A stretch of DNA of 64,000 nt from Lomentospora prolificans (taxonomy: Eukaryota > Ascomycota > Sordariomycetes > Microascales > Microascaceae), in the NCBI GenBank assembly GCA_029532625.1, contig JARFXM010000009.1, positions 806,001 through 870,000 of the forward strand, read 5' to 3'. The notes under the pieces were generated by a model. That model did no database searches. It saw only the letters and a program-made list of their open reading frames with translations, and was not told the DNA's origin. Each line of letters starts with the position of its first letter. The first letter of the stretch is position 1. Both the position numbers and the translations under genes were made by a program. Shown piece by piece: positions 11,801-23,028 of the stretch.

Positions 11801-12207
11801 ATGTCTTTTGCGTGGAAAGCCGCCGGCATCACGTAAGTCAATTAGCCAGTTCTTCGACCGACCCTGCGCGAATTGGTTCCGTACCGGTCGAAGCCGACTC
11901 TTGAAAACAGCTCACCAACAATTGACTGCAATTCTAGTTACAACCGCTACCTCGCGGTCGCCTCCCGTGCCGTTCGCCGAAGCCTGAAGGACGATAAGAG
12001 GATTGCCGCCGAGCGCAGGGGCGAAGTCGACCTCAAGCTCGCGTACTGGAAGGTAAGGAGGAATTCGGCATAAGAGAAATGCAGTGGTTCTGAGACGGAT
12101 GCTGACGGTCGTGCATTCAACAGAACGGCAAGCAGAGCGACCCCCAGAACCTTACCCAGGCCAACGCCGCCGCCATGGCCGATTCCGTTGCTGCCAAGAG
12201 CGCATAA
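11801..12207 (+). CDS. atp15: Mitochondrial F1Fo ATP synthase epsilon subunit
   Basis: Exons are 11801-11832, 11938-12052 and 12124-12207, giving 76 residues. The protein starts MSFAWKAAGITYNRYLAVAS and continues with a basic helix (ASRAVRRSLKDDKR) and AERRGEVDLK. This matches the fungal epsilon subunit, which binds the gamma/delta foot of the F1 central stalk in the mitochondrial matrix. Length is normal for the family, and as usual for this subunit there is no long cleavable presequence. The first intron (105 bp) splits codon 11, and the second (71 bp) falls after codon 49. It is too finely split to show as a normal open frame. An upstream ATG at 11707 heads a different frame and is probably leader sequence. 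Confidence 0.92.
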
Positions 12208-12898
12208 GTTCGATAACGACCGACTGTTGGTGATGGGGTAGAACTTGGGTTGAAGGAACCGATGACCTGACGGGTGTACATGGGGGAGTGATGAGTGTGT
12301 TCATAGATTGGGGCCCATGCTGAGCTGGATACCTCTTGCTCTTATTAGGGCCGTGTCTGTACCATAGAATTAAATGGCATCAATCCAGTGTGTCCTGACA
12401 ACGAGAATTCCCAACCCTCAACGTTGTCGTGAGTGAAGGGCTAGAGTATCACTTGCAAGTATCGCGATACCAGGGTGCGAATTGCACCTAATTGGTCTGC
12501 CACTTCAATCTGGCCAATTTTATATCGTAGTGTTCGTCAAGGAAAGAGACGGTGGCGGTCGATATTGTGCTTAGACGTAAGTGGTGGAAGATAGAGAGCT
12601 TCACCCTCGCTTGGGGCCGGCCGTTTTGATGGGAAACTCAACCCACCTCGCTACTCGTACCTACTAAAAGTGTGACACCCACCCTCAACCTCAACTTCGA
12701 TTCTTAAAGAACCGCTCTTCTGGAATAGTTCGTTTTCGCCTGATAGAAAAATTTCCCTGGCCATATACATTGCGTCTCTCGTCCCTAACTAAAGATCCGT
12801 TCATTTTTCATACGTATTTTCATCGCGACCGGACGAGGCAGGTCGGGGCTATTTCCGCCCTCACTCCCATCCCACCAAAAGCCAAGGCAGAACTTTCG
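12208..12898. other. Intergenic between ATP15 and MAK10
   Basis: Contains the 3' region of the ATP synthase gene and the promoter/leader of MAK10, with C/T-rich stretches at about 12640-12710. No gene seen. Confidence 0.6.
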
Positions 12899-15458
12899 AT
12901 GAACGACCCATTTGATGCGCCCCCACCACCGCCGCCGCCGGATATTTCGAATCGGGCGACGGTGGTCACAGTCGACATCACCGCGAAGATCAACAAAGCA
13001 GCTTCGAGTAAGTTTCTCGACGGCACCTTGCGGTCGAGATAATGTGAGGCTCGAGGCGACCCCGCCAAAGCCCCTCCGAGAGCCTCAAAGGTGAGCGGGA
13101 CTGACCTGAAGCAGTTCTACCACCCGGAGAACTTGTAAAGGATGGATTCTTTACGCTATTTGAGTCTGTTGGGGCTCTTGAAGTATGGATTTTATGCGTC
13201 GTGATGCGCTTGGCTCGGCTAACTTGGATCCCTAGATTATGGACCCGAAGATGGATAGCGCCTGTGAAGACCCTCATGATGAGCTGGGGGAGGTATACGA
13301 CGTGGGGAGAGAACTATTACCGGATGAAGTCCTCGGGATTATGGATCAACTCCTGTGCCATGAGGTATGCGTCCTTCCCTTCCGCATGTACCCCTACCCG
13401 TCGCCGAGGCTAGCTGACCCATGATAGATGGCGTGGCATCTCGGATACCCCTTATCGCAAACTCTCTTCACATGCGTTTACATTGAAGAGATTCTCATGC
13501 CCACGCCGGAGTCCATCCACGATGCCGACTTTATCAGGGATCCTCCTCTCGGATATCAGCGCCCCCCGCTATTACAAGTGCTTCGAGCGTACTGCGTAGG
13601 CTTGCTAAAAACGTGCAGCTTTGTTGCCCGGCGCATAAAGAGCGAATCTTACTATGAGGTAAACCTGCCAGACCTAGAGGTCCTTGATCTATGGCCCTAA
13701 CTACTCTTCTAGGAGGAGGATTTTGTGAGCAATACCTACAGCCGCACGCTCTTGGATTCCGTCAGCGCGGAGGATGCCTTTGCTTGTCTACAAGATGCAA
13801 CATCTCTCGTGGATTCACTACAAGGCTCCCTTTCAAGGACCGTAATAGATGCGATTATTGCCAGGATTTCTCTCCGGGATTCTTTCCTCCGCGCAACCAT
13901 CGCATCTGAAGACACGGCAGACCATAATGGTATGCGCCAAGCTTGGATTAAGGCCAACGAGGCCTTGTCCCAGTTCAAAAAGTTACTCTCTGTTCCTACA
14001 AAAAAAGTTACCGAATCTTTCAGCGCCAAGATACAACAGAAGCTTGCTAGCACTATGCCACCGAGGCCGATTGTAGAGCTGAACATAGACGAAGCAATAG
14101 GGCACCTGACAAAGTTGTTGGAGGATAGTCTAAAGGCAATTGAGATCACTGACTATTCAGATCCTCACTCTCTTCTGGTAGGCTATCTGGAGATCCCGCA
14201 TTGAAATTGATGATCTAACAGTCCTGCGATGTAGACCTCAGTAGCCATTTTCCAGGCTAGGAAACCCCAACCGTTGGTTTATGTTCGCTGCCTGATTCAA
14301 GGCCTTGTCTTCAACGACATGGTAATTTTAGGTAATAGGAGTATGCGACAACTACTAGATGACGACTTTTCGATGCTCACGATGTCGTGGAGTCCGCTTC
14401 TAGATAGATCGTATGATGAGATAGAGGCGGTCCAGGATCCTCGGTTCATGATATCCCAGTCTATGGAGAAATTCCGTCAAAAGACGGCCCCCATATACTT
14501 TGAAATTCTGCGAGTGTTGTGCCTTAACCGATGCAGAGTCCGACGCACACTGGTTCACCTTGTGCGCGAGTGGGACTATCTTCATGGGGAAGCCGAGCAA
14601 CTTGATCAAACCCTGGCGCAACTGACGGAAGAGGAGCCCCTGGTAATCGGTGTGTCGGGGAATCCCCCGGCACCGGCATTATCGTTGCCGCTTTCTTCCT
14701 GGGCTTGCCTCCATAAACTTCAGTTAATGAAGTGGATTGTTCAATTCGGCTTTGAGCTGGACATTTACCAGGAGGACGAACTGGCGTCGATGTACTGGTA
14801 CCTTAACTACCTAAGCAAACAGCGCTACCAGCTCCTTGAACGTACAAAGTCCTTCGTTGATGCGTACGCGAGAAAGCCCAGGAATCAGCGCAGGGTGGAG
14901 GCGGACCGCCGAGTCATTGCATCCCTTGCTTATCTCCGCTTCGCGCTTCTCGACGTTGCAATAACGTGGGATTTATCGGACAGCTTAACCTGCTTATACA
15001 CGGCCCTTCTACGACTGCAGGTCATCAAGCCTCCTCCTCGACCGTATAGTACGGACGAACTGCGATATGAGCTTCGAATGCGCCCTTTTTCTACGATTGG
15101 CGTGCCTGAGATGATACCGTACCAGCTTTTCAAGGAAACGGTAGAGCAAGGCGACGTATCCACGGAAGAGCTGCTTGAGAATGCTGCCAAGGCTGCTGCG
15201 GGCGCGAGGAAGACCTTGGAGGGTATCTCCAAGTTCGACCCGACGCTGACATTCTCTGGTATGAGCTACGATGCTTGGTTGGGTAGGACAAAGAATGCGC
15301 TCAAGTCGTGTATTGCCATAAGTGTAGTCGTTGCTAGCCTCCAAAGAATGATGAAGGCGGCGGGTCCCGAGGGGAAGGTCAACGCGAGGGTCGAAGTTCC
15401 CGAGGCAAGTCAAGCTTATCACGAATGGTGGATCGTGCCGAAAATTACCCCCGGTTAA
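12899..15458 (+). CDS. mak10: NatC N-terminal acetyltransferase auxiliary subunit (MAK10/NAA35)
   Basis: Exons are 12899-13007, 13115-13182, 13236-13364, 13428-13658, 13713-14177 and 14235-15458, giving 741 residues. This is close to the size of yeast Mak10, the large auxiliary subunit that helps the catalytic subunit (Naa30/Mak3) act on nascent chains at the ribosome in the cytoplasm. The family hallmark MDPKMDS is at residues 61-67, right after FFTLFESVGALEI. Other conserved blocks are MAWHLGYPLSQTLFTCVY and, toward the C-terminus, KPPPRPYSTDELRYELRMRPF. The N-terminus begins with a proline run (about residues 8-15) after MNDPFDA. All five introns are phase-consistent GT-AG introns of 53-107 bp, several with CTAAC branch sites. 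The 3' end faces the PMP47 gene 400 bp away. The acceptor of intron 5 could alternatively lie a few bases further on. Confidence 0.93.
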
Positions 15459-15858
15459 CGGCAAAGCCAAAAGAGTAAACAGGGCGCAAGGGTATAGAAT
15501 GGAGGAATAAAAAGTCCAATTCTCTTCAGATTTATACTTGTGATAATCATACAAGCTCTCGGTACGCATTGGGCCCCCTATTAGCCCCTCTCGTATGTGG
15601 ACATTCCGGCGGCTTGGTATGTCGCCGCCATAGTATGCTCTTTGGTATCATTTACATGCACTCATTCCCTTTCTACCTCTTTTTTATCGCAACACCATAT
15701 TCTCGCAACCTCTCTTTTGTCCGGATTCCCAATTCCTGATCGGATCCAGTAATAATATAAATGCCACACCTCCACCATATCCTAGTGCAAAGAGCTTGTG
15801 TTTGCGCCACTTGTTCTTGACTTAGGAGCGGACGCAGATGTAGGAAAAAAGACGTCGC
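15459..15858. other. Convergent intergenic region between MAK10 and PMP47
   Basis: Holds two opposing 3' ends only. It is T-rich around 15660-15720, and no gene is seen. Confidence 0.6.
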
Positions 15859-16950
15859 CTAGGCGGCCTTCTTAGCGGCCGCCAATCGAAGCCTGACGGT
15901 CTGCGTATAGAGCGCATCCTTGAAAGCAAAGAGGAACGCGGCTGTGAGCACACTTTGGGTAACCTTGGGGCCGATACCTGGAGAATAGTTAGTTTTGGGA
16001 GAGAGAATCTAGCGGATGTATTGGAAATGCGTACCCTTGTAGAGGCCGGAGTAGCCCTCTTCCTGGATGACACGGCGGATCGCCTGGACCATGCCCTCCT
16101 TCTTGCCATTTCCGGCGACGTGCATCTGGCTCTTGACAGTGATGTAAGGGTAGGTGATGGAGGTGGCGAAGAGCTTGCCAAGAGCGCCGAGGAAGAAGGC
16201 CATGGTGGGCGTGATTCTGCGCTTCTTCTCGAGCGAGTTCTTCATCTGCTCGAAGAGCGTGTACTGAAGAATGGGGTTGATGACGAGCACCAACGCGGGG
16301 ACGACGCCGGAGAAGAGGGCCTGGGGACCCTCCTCCTTGAGGAGCGCAAGAAGGGTACCAATGGTACCGCGGGGCTTGGCGACAGCCTTCTCGTCCGTAA
16401 CACCCGACTCCTCATCGGCGGCCTTGGTCTTCCGGGTCGTCATGCGGGTGTTGACGACCCAGATGGGGTTGGTGATGATAACGGTGGCGGAGCCGGCGAG
16501 CGCACCCGCGATCATGGACTCGACGGTGGTGAGCTTCTTGGTGGCGCGGCCGGCCTTGGCGGCAGCGCTCTCGAAGAAGGCGCGGGTCCATTCGTACCAG
16601 TAGTAGTAGACAAAGTTGGTGACGCTGATGCCGAAGAGGGCCGAGTCCATGCCGGCGTAGAGGCCGGCGATGCCTTCACGGGCGATGATGCGCTGGACCG
16701 CCTCGAGGAACTTGGACTCAGCGCGCTTAGACTCTACCTGGGCGCGAGTGGAAAGGGTGATGAGCGGGTACCTGCAGCGCGGCGGAGAACGTGAATGTTA
16801 GTCATTTGCCGGGTGCGGCGCACTCTACTAAGGACTCGGGAATCCGGGGGAGGCAAACGTTAGGGCCATGGAGAGGATACCGCCGCCGGCACCGGCAAGT
16901 GCGTGAGCGACATTGTCATTCTGAGGGATAGCTGCGGGCTTGGACGACAT
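15859..16950 (-). CDS. pmp47: Peroxisomal adenine nucleotide carrier (PMP47/ANT1 type)
   Basis: Exons on the minus strand are 16950-16859, 16771-16035 and 15977-15859, giving 315 residues, a standard mitochondrial-carrier-family length. Three carrier repeats are visible through their odd-helix signatures: YPLITLSTRAQVESKR, TNPIWVVNTRM and TYPYITVKSQM. These signatures are typical of the PMP47/Ant1 branch, which exchanges ATP for AMP across the peroxisomal membrane and supplies ATP for fatty-acid activation. The N-terminus MSSKPAAIPQNDNVAHALAGAGGG leads straight into the first helix with no targeting presequence, as expected for a peroxisomal carrier. Introns are 87 bp (16772-16858) and 57 bp (15978-16034), both phase-consistent. 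A related FAD/folate-type carrier is the main alternative, but the repeat motifs favour PMP47. Confidence 0.88.
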
Positions 16951-18021
16951 GGTGGGTGAGGTTTGATATGTTGATATAGAATTAGATGGTGGTCTATTCA
17001 AGGTGACGAAAGTCAAATTCAGGCGCGGGATACGATGGAGCGTGGCGATCAGTATAAGAGCTGTGCGCTGACTAGCTTCGAGAGAGACTAAGAGCTGGGT
17101 AAGACAAAAGGAATGAGGGCAAGTTTAAAAGGTGGTCGAGAACCAGCCAGGGCTATGGGAAACTTTATCTTCAAAAGTCTGGGGTTTGATGCATCAACCT
17201 CAAATCTCCCAGAGTTGGGAGAGCCGAGGTCGACGGACATAGCAGCCGAGACATCATTGTTGCAACCGAAAGAGGAAAGGAGGGGATCTCAAGTTATGTC
17301 ATCATACGGCATGTGAAGGAGGAAAAACGAATTGGGTGGTACTGTTGCATGTACAAGTACTGTGACACTAAAAGCGAGAGGTTTGTGTCATTTCGCCGCG
17401 ACGCCGGGTACTTGACGCGAGGAGAGTAATAACCGGCCGGCTGATGACCTAACACATGGGATGCTTGGGACTGTGATTGTGGGGTATGGAGGAGCTTCCT
17501 TCTCTCCAAGTTCCTCGGGACAAGCTGGGAGCATGGAAGAGACGGGAAGTTCCGGTAATTCTCGTGACAGCTGGCTGTACCTTCGTACCCTTGTACCTAT
17601 TGAGCCATGTAGCCAGTCGCGGACCCAAATTTGTACCCAAACGGCACAAATTGACAGGTTGCTGTCCCGCTCCAGACTAGCCCTAAAATGGTTGAAAGTA
17701 AACAAACACCCAGAAAAACTCCGTGACCGTGAGACGCCTTCACGGTTCACGATCCATGCACACTTGCCTCATTTCCACCACACCCTTCCACCACATTCAG
17801 AGGAATCCTTCAGCTTACAGTCTTCTGGACTCCCCCTTTTCCCCTCAACTTGTGTCTAGCTACCTCGACACTTGATTCTCGTCATGCATTATCTCTAAAT
17901 ATCTCCCACTTCCTCACTTTTGCCTTGTTTCCATATCTGGAAAGAGGTTTTGTTTGTGAACTCAAGACTGTTCACACGTACCGATCAACAACCTGTCGAT
18001 TCTGCACATCAGCCATCCATC
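16951..18021. other. Divergent intergenic region, PMP47 / AT-hook gene
   Basis: About 1.07 kb separates two divergent starts, so it must hold both promoters. A TACCTTCGTACC element lies at 17578-17589, related to the repeats at 37875-37925. A pyrimidine-rich leader at about 17760-17900 precedes the AT-hook gene. No gene seen. Confidence 0.6.
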
Positions 18022-21000
18022 ATGGCTCTCAACAGCGAGGATCCGATGTCCTCTCCAGACCCCCTCAATGAATCCTTAACCTCTAGTGTTGCACGCCGTA
18101 TTACTCGGAGTCAGCAAAGCAGACATTTCGTCTCCCTCGGCTCGAGCTCATCTCCGCGTAAGCAGACCTTCGAGCTTGAAGTAGGAGACAACACGTCCCC
18201 GCAGAAGCTTTTTGTGACGGTTGAATCGGGCCTGAATACTGGCGGCACGCGTCGCCGCCTTTTTAATTCTTCGTCGCCAACCAAGAACACTCCCTCGATC
18301 CGAGGAAGGGAACGAACAACTACTACAACGATACCCCTCAAAGCAATAGCCGAATTGGATGGCGATGGCATGAATATACCCTCAGCTACTCCAAAGAGAC
18401 GCGGTAGACCCCCAAAGTCTGCCGCTGGAGCCACGCCTAAGCCTGGCGCGTCGAAAAGGCGGTCTGGAACTCCCGTTCGAAAAGCGACTCCAGGGCGCCC
18501 TCGCAAATCGCGAGATGTAGTAGATGATGTGCCATCCGAAGCTAGTGCACCGGAAACTACTCCTAGGGCAGGAAGAGGGAGGAGATCGACCAGGACAATG
18601 GGTGAAGCGCCTTCCTCTGTGGCTCCGCCTGAAGGCACGTCAACTCCGAAACGCCGGGCTGCGAATAAGCGAAAGACAGCGGATGAAGAGATGTCTTCTG
18701 TTCCTCCTTCCTCTGCCAGGAGGCGTGGCAGACCACGAAAGAAGCCTTTAATTGAAGAGACACCCAAGCAGGAGGCTTCATTACCTGTTCTCCACAAGCC
18801 CAATACCGAGGCGTCGGGTGTCCCAGTTGATGGGGTCGACGTGTCGACAACTCAGATGCTATCGGAGATGGATGTGGATACCCCTGGGCTCGCACCGCTC
18901 GAGTCCGAAGGGGATATTTGGATGGATACGCTCTCTGACGACATCACTCCGCGACTTGCCCCTCGCATGAGGTCACTCAATTTATCCTCCACTGCTGATC
19001 TACGCAGGTCAACTGTGTCCCAGCCAGGGGCTAGCCGCCCGGCGGCCGTCGAAGAGCAACAAACCGGAGGATTTGAAACCTTTGTAGAAGACTTTGGAGC
19101 ACCCGCCCACGGGGACTCGACGCCCGGTGCTAGCCGCGAAGCCACCGCAGACCCTGAGACGGACATTGATTCGGTCGACCTCATTGTCCGAGAGCATCCG
19201 ACAAGTGATTTCCCGTCTGAAGCTTCTGCACCTTCCGAGGCTGGACCGGATCCGTCCAACACTGTTCCAGGAGACAAGGACACAATCGTGCAGTCGGAAG
19301 AGTTTAGCATGATCTTCATGGATTCTATTCCGTCTCTCCAATCGAGCATGTTTGGACGTGCACCTACCGAGGTTGGTGAGGAGACCAATCTGCTGATTAA
19401 CCGAACGATAGAAGCTATTAGGAACGGAATGGAAGACGATGACGAGGAGGCTGACGTAGCTGGTGCTCCTGAAGTCCCGGCCCCGGTGCCCGAGCAAGCG
19501 CATGATGAGGAAATTACCGTGCATGAAGACAAGGCCCAGGGACCAGATGAGGTGATTGGGTCAGAGAATCAAGTGGAGAGAGGGGAACCCGCGTCAGAGG
19601 ACACAGATGCTGAGATGCAGCCAGACACTCCAAGCCGATCTCGGGTACCACTTTCCCCAACCAAGGCGAATGCTTCTCCAAGCCCCTCTGGTAGTCCTCG
19701 ACGGATGAAGGCCTTGCCCTTAAGCCGACAGCTCCTCTCATTCAAGGCGATGCAGGCAGAGCAGGCAGCAGGCAATGACTCGCCGCCTCCCATTCGGTTC
19801 TCGCCTGCCGGATTCTCCCGAAGGCGCGATTCTGGACTCATTGCTAATGAAGATTCAAATGTGTATGATGATTCATTTTCCGAGATTCCTGATGCTGTCT
19901 TGGACGCAGCTACACCCCGAGCGCCACGAACCGCTCATATTCCTATTTCAGCCGATCGTCAATCTGATAAGCAGCCCAGCTCCCACCAAAAGGCTGGGTC
20001 TGTAACGAGTAACGCTCCCGACACAGTCCGTTCAGATACTAGTCGTCTGTTGACTCCTGACGAAACACCCTCGCCGAATGAGTCCAATGATGCTGCGAGC
20101 CCTAAGGGGGCTACCACTAAGCCTACCGTCGATTTTGGCCTTGGCCGCTCTGTGTTCCGGCCTGAGTTGTCCTCCGATGATCATGCCACACACCCGGAGC
20201 CGCAGCTGGTTGCCCAGCCTCCAAGTGTCGGACAATCGAAGGTCACACCCCTTGGCCCAGCATCTTCGCCTCGACTTCCACCCCTCCCTGACGCGAACTT
20301 TTCGAAGCCCGCAGTCGTCAGTGAAAGGGAGCGTCGCACTACCTTGTCACCAATTGTCAGGGCGGGCCTCGCCTTACAGAGCGTCACTTCCGATCACTCC
20401 TCACCTGCTGGACGTAGGAGCGTTTTGGGAAGTCCATTCAAGGGCTCAGCTAAGAGTAGCGGTGATAGCTCAGTAGCTCCGATCAACGAACCCCGGTCTG
20501 CGGCTATACTATCTCCGCGGGTTCCTGCCAATATTGACGATCCATTTGGGCCTGGCCGAAGCCAAAATGGCCAGTTGTCCTTTATCAGAGCTCTTAATGA
20601 GAGCAGCCGACGATCTAGTCTCAAATCTCGCCCATCGTCCCGAAACTCCCATTTTGACACTACACGAGCAGTTTTAGATGATGGAGATGAGATGAGCTGG
20701 GTTGCTGAGCCCACTATCGAGGCTCCTTTACACCAGGAGACCGGTGCATCACAAAGTTCCAGTGTGGCTGGTACCATTGGCTCCGTTAACAGCTTCGGGA
20801 AGGAAGCTACTGATGAAGCTGGTACGGACGGCCCTTCCAATGAACAGGGCGACGAAACAGAAGATGACATTTGGATGATGGAGGTCCAAAGGGAACCCAC
20901 CCGCCAGTCGCGCCAACAATCGTTTAGCACGAAACCTACGGCGGCTGCTGCACACGGTCCTCGTCGGACGCAAATCCCCAACACTTGGAGACAAAGCGCT

Positions 21001-22503
21001 TTCGGTCGCTCGGTCGCGAGCCGGCCGCCCACAGCAAATGGGGGGGAACAAGAGGGCCATAGCCTTGTGGATGAGTACTCTCTGTTAACACAGCACAGCA
21101 ACAAGGCCTCGGTCAATGCATCCCGCGATGGCGCCAATTATCAGAAAGGGGCTGCTCTTAACCTTTCCGACTTTTTCTCCTCCCCCGCGGTTCTCCCCCC
21201 TCGCCCTGGGCTCGAGGAAACCCGAGTGAAGCAGATCGTACCTGCTCATGCCCCCGTACAACCCGCTACTACGACGTCGACTCAGCTGACAAATTCGCTG
21301 TTCCCCTCAGTGCCCGAAAAAGAGTTCCATCCCAGCCCCGTACGAAAACGGAGCCTTTTTTCGTCTTCTGTTCGGTCTACATCTGCTGAGCTGAGTGGTT
21401 CAGAGCAACAAGAGGCATCTCCGGTTGCTCCCTCGGAGCAGCCGCGATTGTCAAGCGTTGAGCAGAAAGCAAACTTTACGCCACGGCGTCGAGCGATGAA
21501 CAAGACTCTTGAGAGTCAGTCATCCGCAGCACTCGGTGTTAGCTCCGCCGTTGGCCTCTTCTCGAGGGGTAACGAGCTCGGGCGGCAGGACTCAAGCAAC
21601 ACGCAGCCCGCCAAGTCACCGCTTGCTCAGCTTAAGGTTGTCCCTACCTCGTTTAACCTCTTTTCCAAGCCAGCCGACGCCCAGAAGCGCCAGAGCAGCG
21701 AGCCTCGAACAGTTAATACTTCGCCGCGCTCCCCTGAATATCGTGAGCGGCAGCCTCTCCACAAAACTATGTCACCCACCAAATCCTGTCTCCGGTCGCC
21801 GTTGAAACCCAAAACCCCGGGTCGCGTAGTGGAGTGGGCTAGTAGCGTCTTGTCGCCTCTACAGCAGACTGAGGCGATAGCTCCAAACCAGCCGCCTAGC
21901 ATTAAGCCGCCTACCATTACTCAGCCCAGCATTAAACAGCCTAGCATTGTTCCAACAGTTCAGCTGCAGCCTCCTAACCCTGCGTTTGCGACTCTCTCGT
22001 TCGACGATGACAAGGAGAACAGCGAATATGGTGGATCAGAGCGTGGCGACTCCGAGTCCGGTGAGTCCGGGCATCCGCACAGCGAAATGTTTGTCGACTC
22101 CTCGCCCGCCCAGTCCTCGCCCGCTCCCGAGAAGATAAACACGAAGCCAGACACCCAGTCGGGCACATGGCCGCCTGTCTACCTGTCTCAGAAGGTCTGG
22201 AGCCGCCAGCACTGGCTTTACCTCGACAGCCTACTTCAGTACCGTCGCCGACAACCTTTTCCCAAGGAGGTCATTCGCCCCGAGGTGAAGGGAATGTGCA
22301 GCGATTTGCTAGGCCAGCACGTCGAGTCGCCAGAGGAATCGATGCCTCTAAAGCAGTGGCATCTCGATATCATCGAGGCCTTCCATTCCCAAGTTGGGGC
22401 CTGGGAGAAAAACCACCTGGCGCGGAGGCTCTTTTCCCTCATCGTTGGTGAGAAGTTGAGGACTGAAGGCCGGAGGAGTAGATCTGTCCAGCACGCCAGG
22501 TAA
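18022..22503 (+). CDS. Large AT-hook, intrinsically disordered nuclear protein
   Basis: A single uninterrupted frame of 1,493 residues from ATG 18022; the frame is open slightly further upstream, but CATCATGGC is the best start. AT-hook cores, which bind the minor groove of A/T-rich DNA, are seen at about residues 125-132 (KRRGRPPK), 158-163 (GRPRKS) and 234-242 (RRRGRPRKK). Most of the protein is Ser/Pro/acidic and predicted to be disordered, with many SP/TP sites that could be phosphorylated. Two DIWM motifs recur, at about residue 296 and about residue 951. A basic SPTKSCLRSPLKPKTPGR segment precedes a folded-looking C-terminal region of about 100 residues from WPPVYLSQKVWSRQHWLYLD to the end. 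I recall similar fungal proteins labelled only as AT DNA-binding proteins. A chromatin role is inferred; the exact function is unknown. Confidence 0.85.
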   Translation: MALNSEDPMSSPDPLNESLTSSVARRITRSQQSRHFVSLGSSSSPRKQTFELEVGDNTSPQKLFVTVESGLNTGGTRRRLFNSSSPTKNTPSIRGRERTTTTTIPLKAIAELDGDGMNIPSATPKRRGRPPKSAAGATPKPGASKRRSGTPVRKATPGRPRKSRDVVDDVPSEASAPETTPRAGRGRRSTRTMGEAPSSVAPPEGTSTPKRRAANKRKTADEEMSSVPPSSARRRGRPRKKPLIEETPKQEASLPVLHKPNTEASGVPVDGVDVSTTQMLSEMDVDTPGLAPLESEGDIWMDTLSDDITPRLAPRMRSLNLSSTADLRRSTVSQPGASRPAAVEEQQTGGFETFVEDFGAPAHGDSTPGASREATADPETDIDSVDLIVREHPTSDFPSEASAPSEAGPDPSNTVPGDKDTIVQSEEFSMIFMDSIPSLQSSMFGRAPTEVGEETNLLINRTIEAIRNGMEDDDEEADVAGAPEVPAPVPEQAHDEEITVHEDKAQGPDEVIGSENQVERGEPASEDTDAEMQPDTPSRSRVPLSPTKANASPSPSGSPRRMKALPLSRQLLSFKAMQAEQAAGNDSPPPIRFSPAGFSRRRDSGLIANEDSNVYDDSFSEIPDAVLDAATPRAPRTAHIPISADRQSDKQPSSHQKAGSVTSNAPDTVRSDTSRLLTPDETPSPNESNDAASPKGATTKPTVDFGLGRSVFRPELSSDDHATHPEPQLVAQPPSVGQSKVTPLGPASSPRLPPLPDANFSKPAVVSERERRTTLSPIVRAGLALQSVTSDHSSPAGRRSVLGSPFKGSAKSSGDSSVAPINEPRSAAILSPRVPANIDDPFGPGRSQNGQLSFIRALNESSRRSSLKSRPSSRNSHFDTTRAVLDDGDEMSWVAEPTIEAPLHQETGASQSSSVAGTIGSVNSFGKEATDEAGTDGPSNEQGDETEDDIWMMEVQREPTRQSRQQSFSTKPTAAAAHGPRRTQIPNTWRQSAFGRSVASRPPTANGGEQEGHSLVDEYSLLTQHSNKASVNASRDGANYQKGAALNLSDFFSSPAVLPPRPGLEETRVKQIVPAHAPVQPATTTSTQLTNSLFPSVPEKEFHPSPVRKRSLFSSSVRSTSAELSGSEQQEASPVAPSEQPRLSSVEQKANFTPRRRAMNKTLESQSSAALGVSSAVGLFSRGNELGRQDSSNTQPAKSPLAQLKVVPTSFNLFSKPADAQKRQSSEPRTVNTSPRSPEYRERQPLHKTMSPTKSCLRSPLKPKTPGRVVEWASSVLSPLQQTEAIAPNQPPSIKPPTITQPSIKQPSIVPTVQLQPPNPAFATLSFDDDKENSEYGGSERGDSESGESGHPHSEMFVDSSPAQSSPAPEKINTKPDTQSGTWPPVYLSQKVWSRQHWLYLDSLLQYRRRQPFPKEVIRPEVKGMCSDLLGQHVESPEESMPLKQWHLDIIEAFHSQVGAWEKNHLARRLFSLIVGEKLRTEGRRSRSVQHAR

Positions 22504-23028
22504 ACTAACAGGGTTTTACATTCTCTTCGACTCGTGGTTAGAGCCACATACTCGACACCGTTTTCGACAATTATCTGTTGTTTGAAAAAGATTTGCATTA
22601 TTCGGCGTTTTGGGTGGATTGGAATGTTGGGAAACTGGGCCATGGCAAACTGTATTTCTCTCGCTCGTTTATTGCGGCGTTACATGGGCATGCTCAGTAT
22701 TCGGTCTGGTCTGATGATGGGTCATCGTCTGTACATGACTTTCTTTGCACAAGTCGAACCTGTTGAATTGTTTATTTAGTGTCAAGATGATTGTGTACAG
22801 ATACCACATAGTACGTGTTTCACTACAATTAATTGGAATCGCACAAAAGAGCCATACAACAAAACAGAGAGAAAATGTCGAGTGATTTGGTTGTCGTAAG
22901 AAACCTTGCATTCTTATGTCTACCATAGTATTACAGTAAGCCATTCAATCCCCTCCCAACTTTGAGCCTAACACACCCTAGCTCTTCTCCTCGTTCACCG
23001 ACAACGTACAGAAAACTAAGACCCCGAA
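22504..23028. other. Convergent intergenic region, AT-hook gene / RPN6
   Basis: Only two opposing 3' ends are expected here. A GTAAACTAACAG directly overlaps the AT-hook stop codon, so a terminal intron that changes the last residues cannot be excluded. No other gene seen. Confidence 0.55.

Noticed and set aside
15955..16794. Plus-strand 279-codon open frame
   Set aside because: Antisense shadow of the PMP47 carrier gene, whose repeats and splice sites are clear.
18852..21137. Several long minus-strand frames (18852-19532, 20394-21137)
   Set aside because: They are antisense to the AT-hook gene, Ser-rich shadow translations without any domain.
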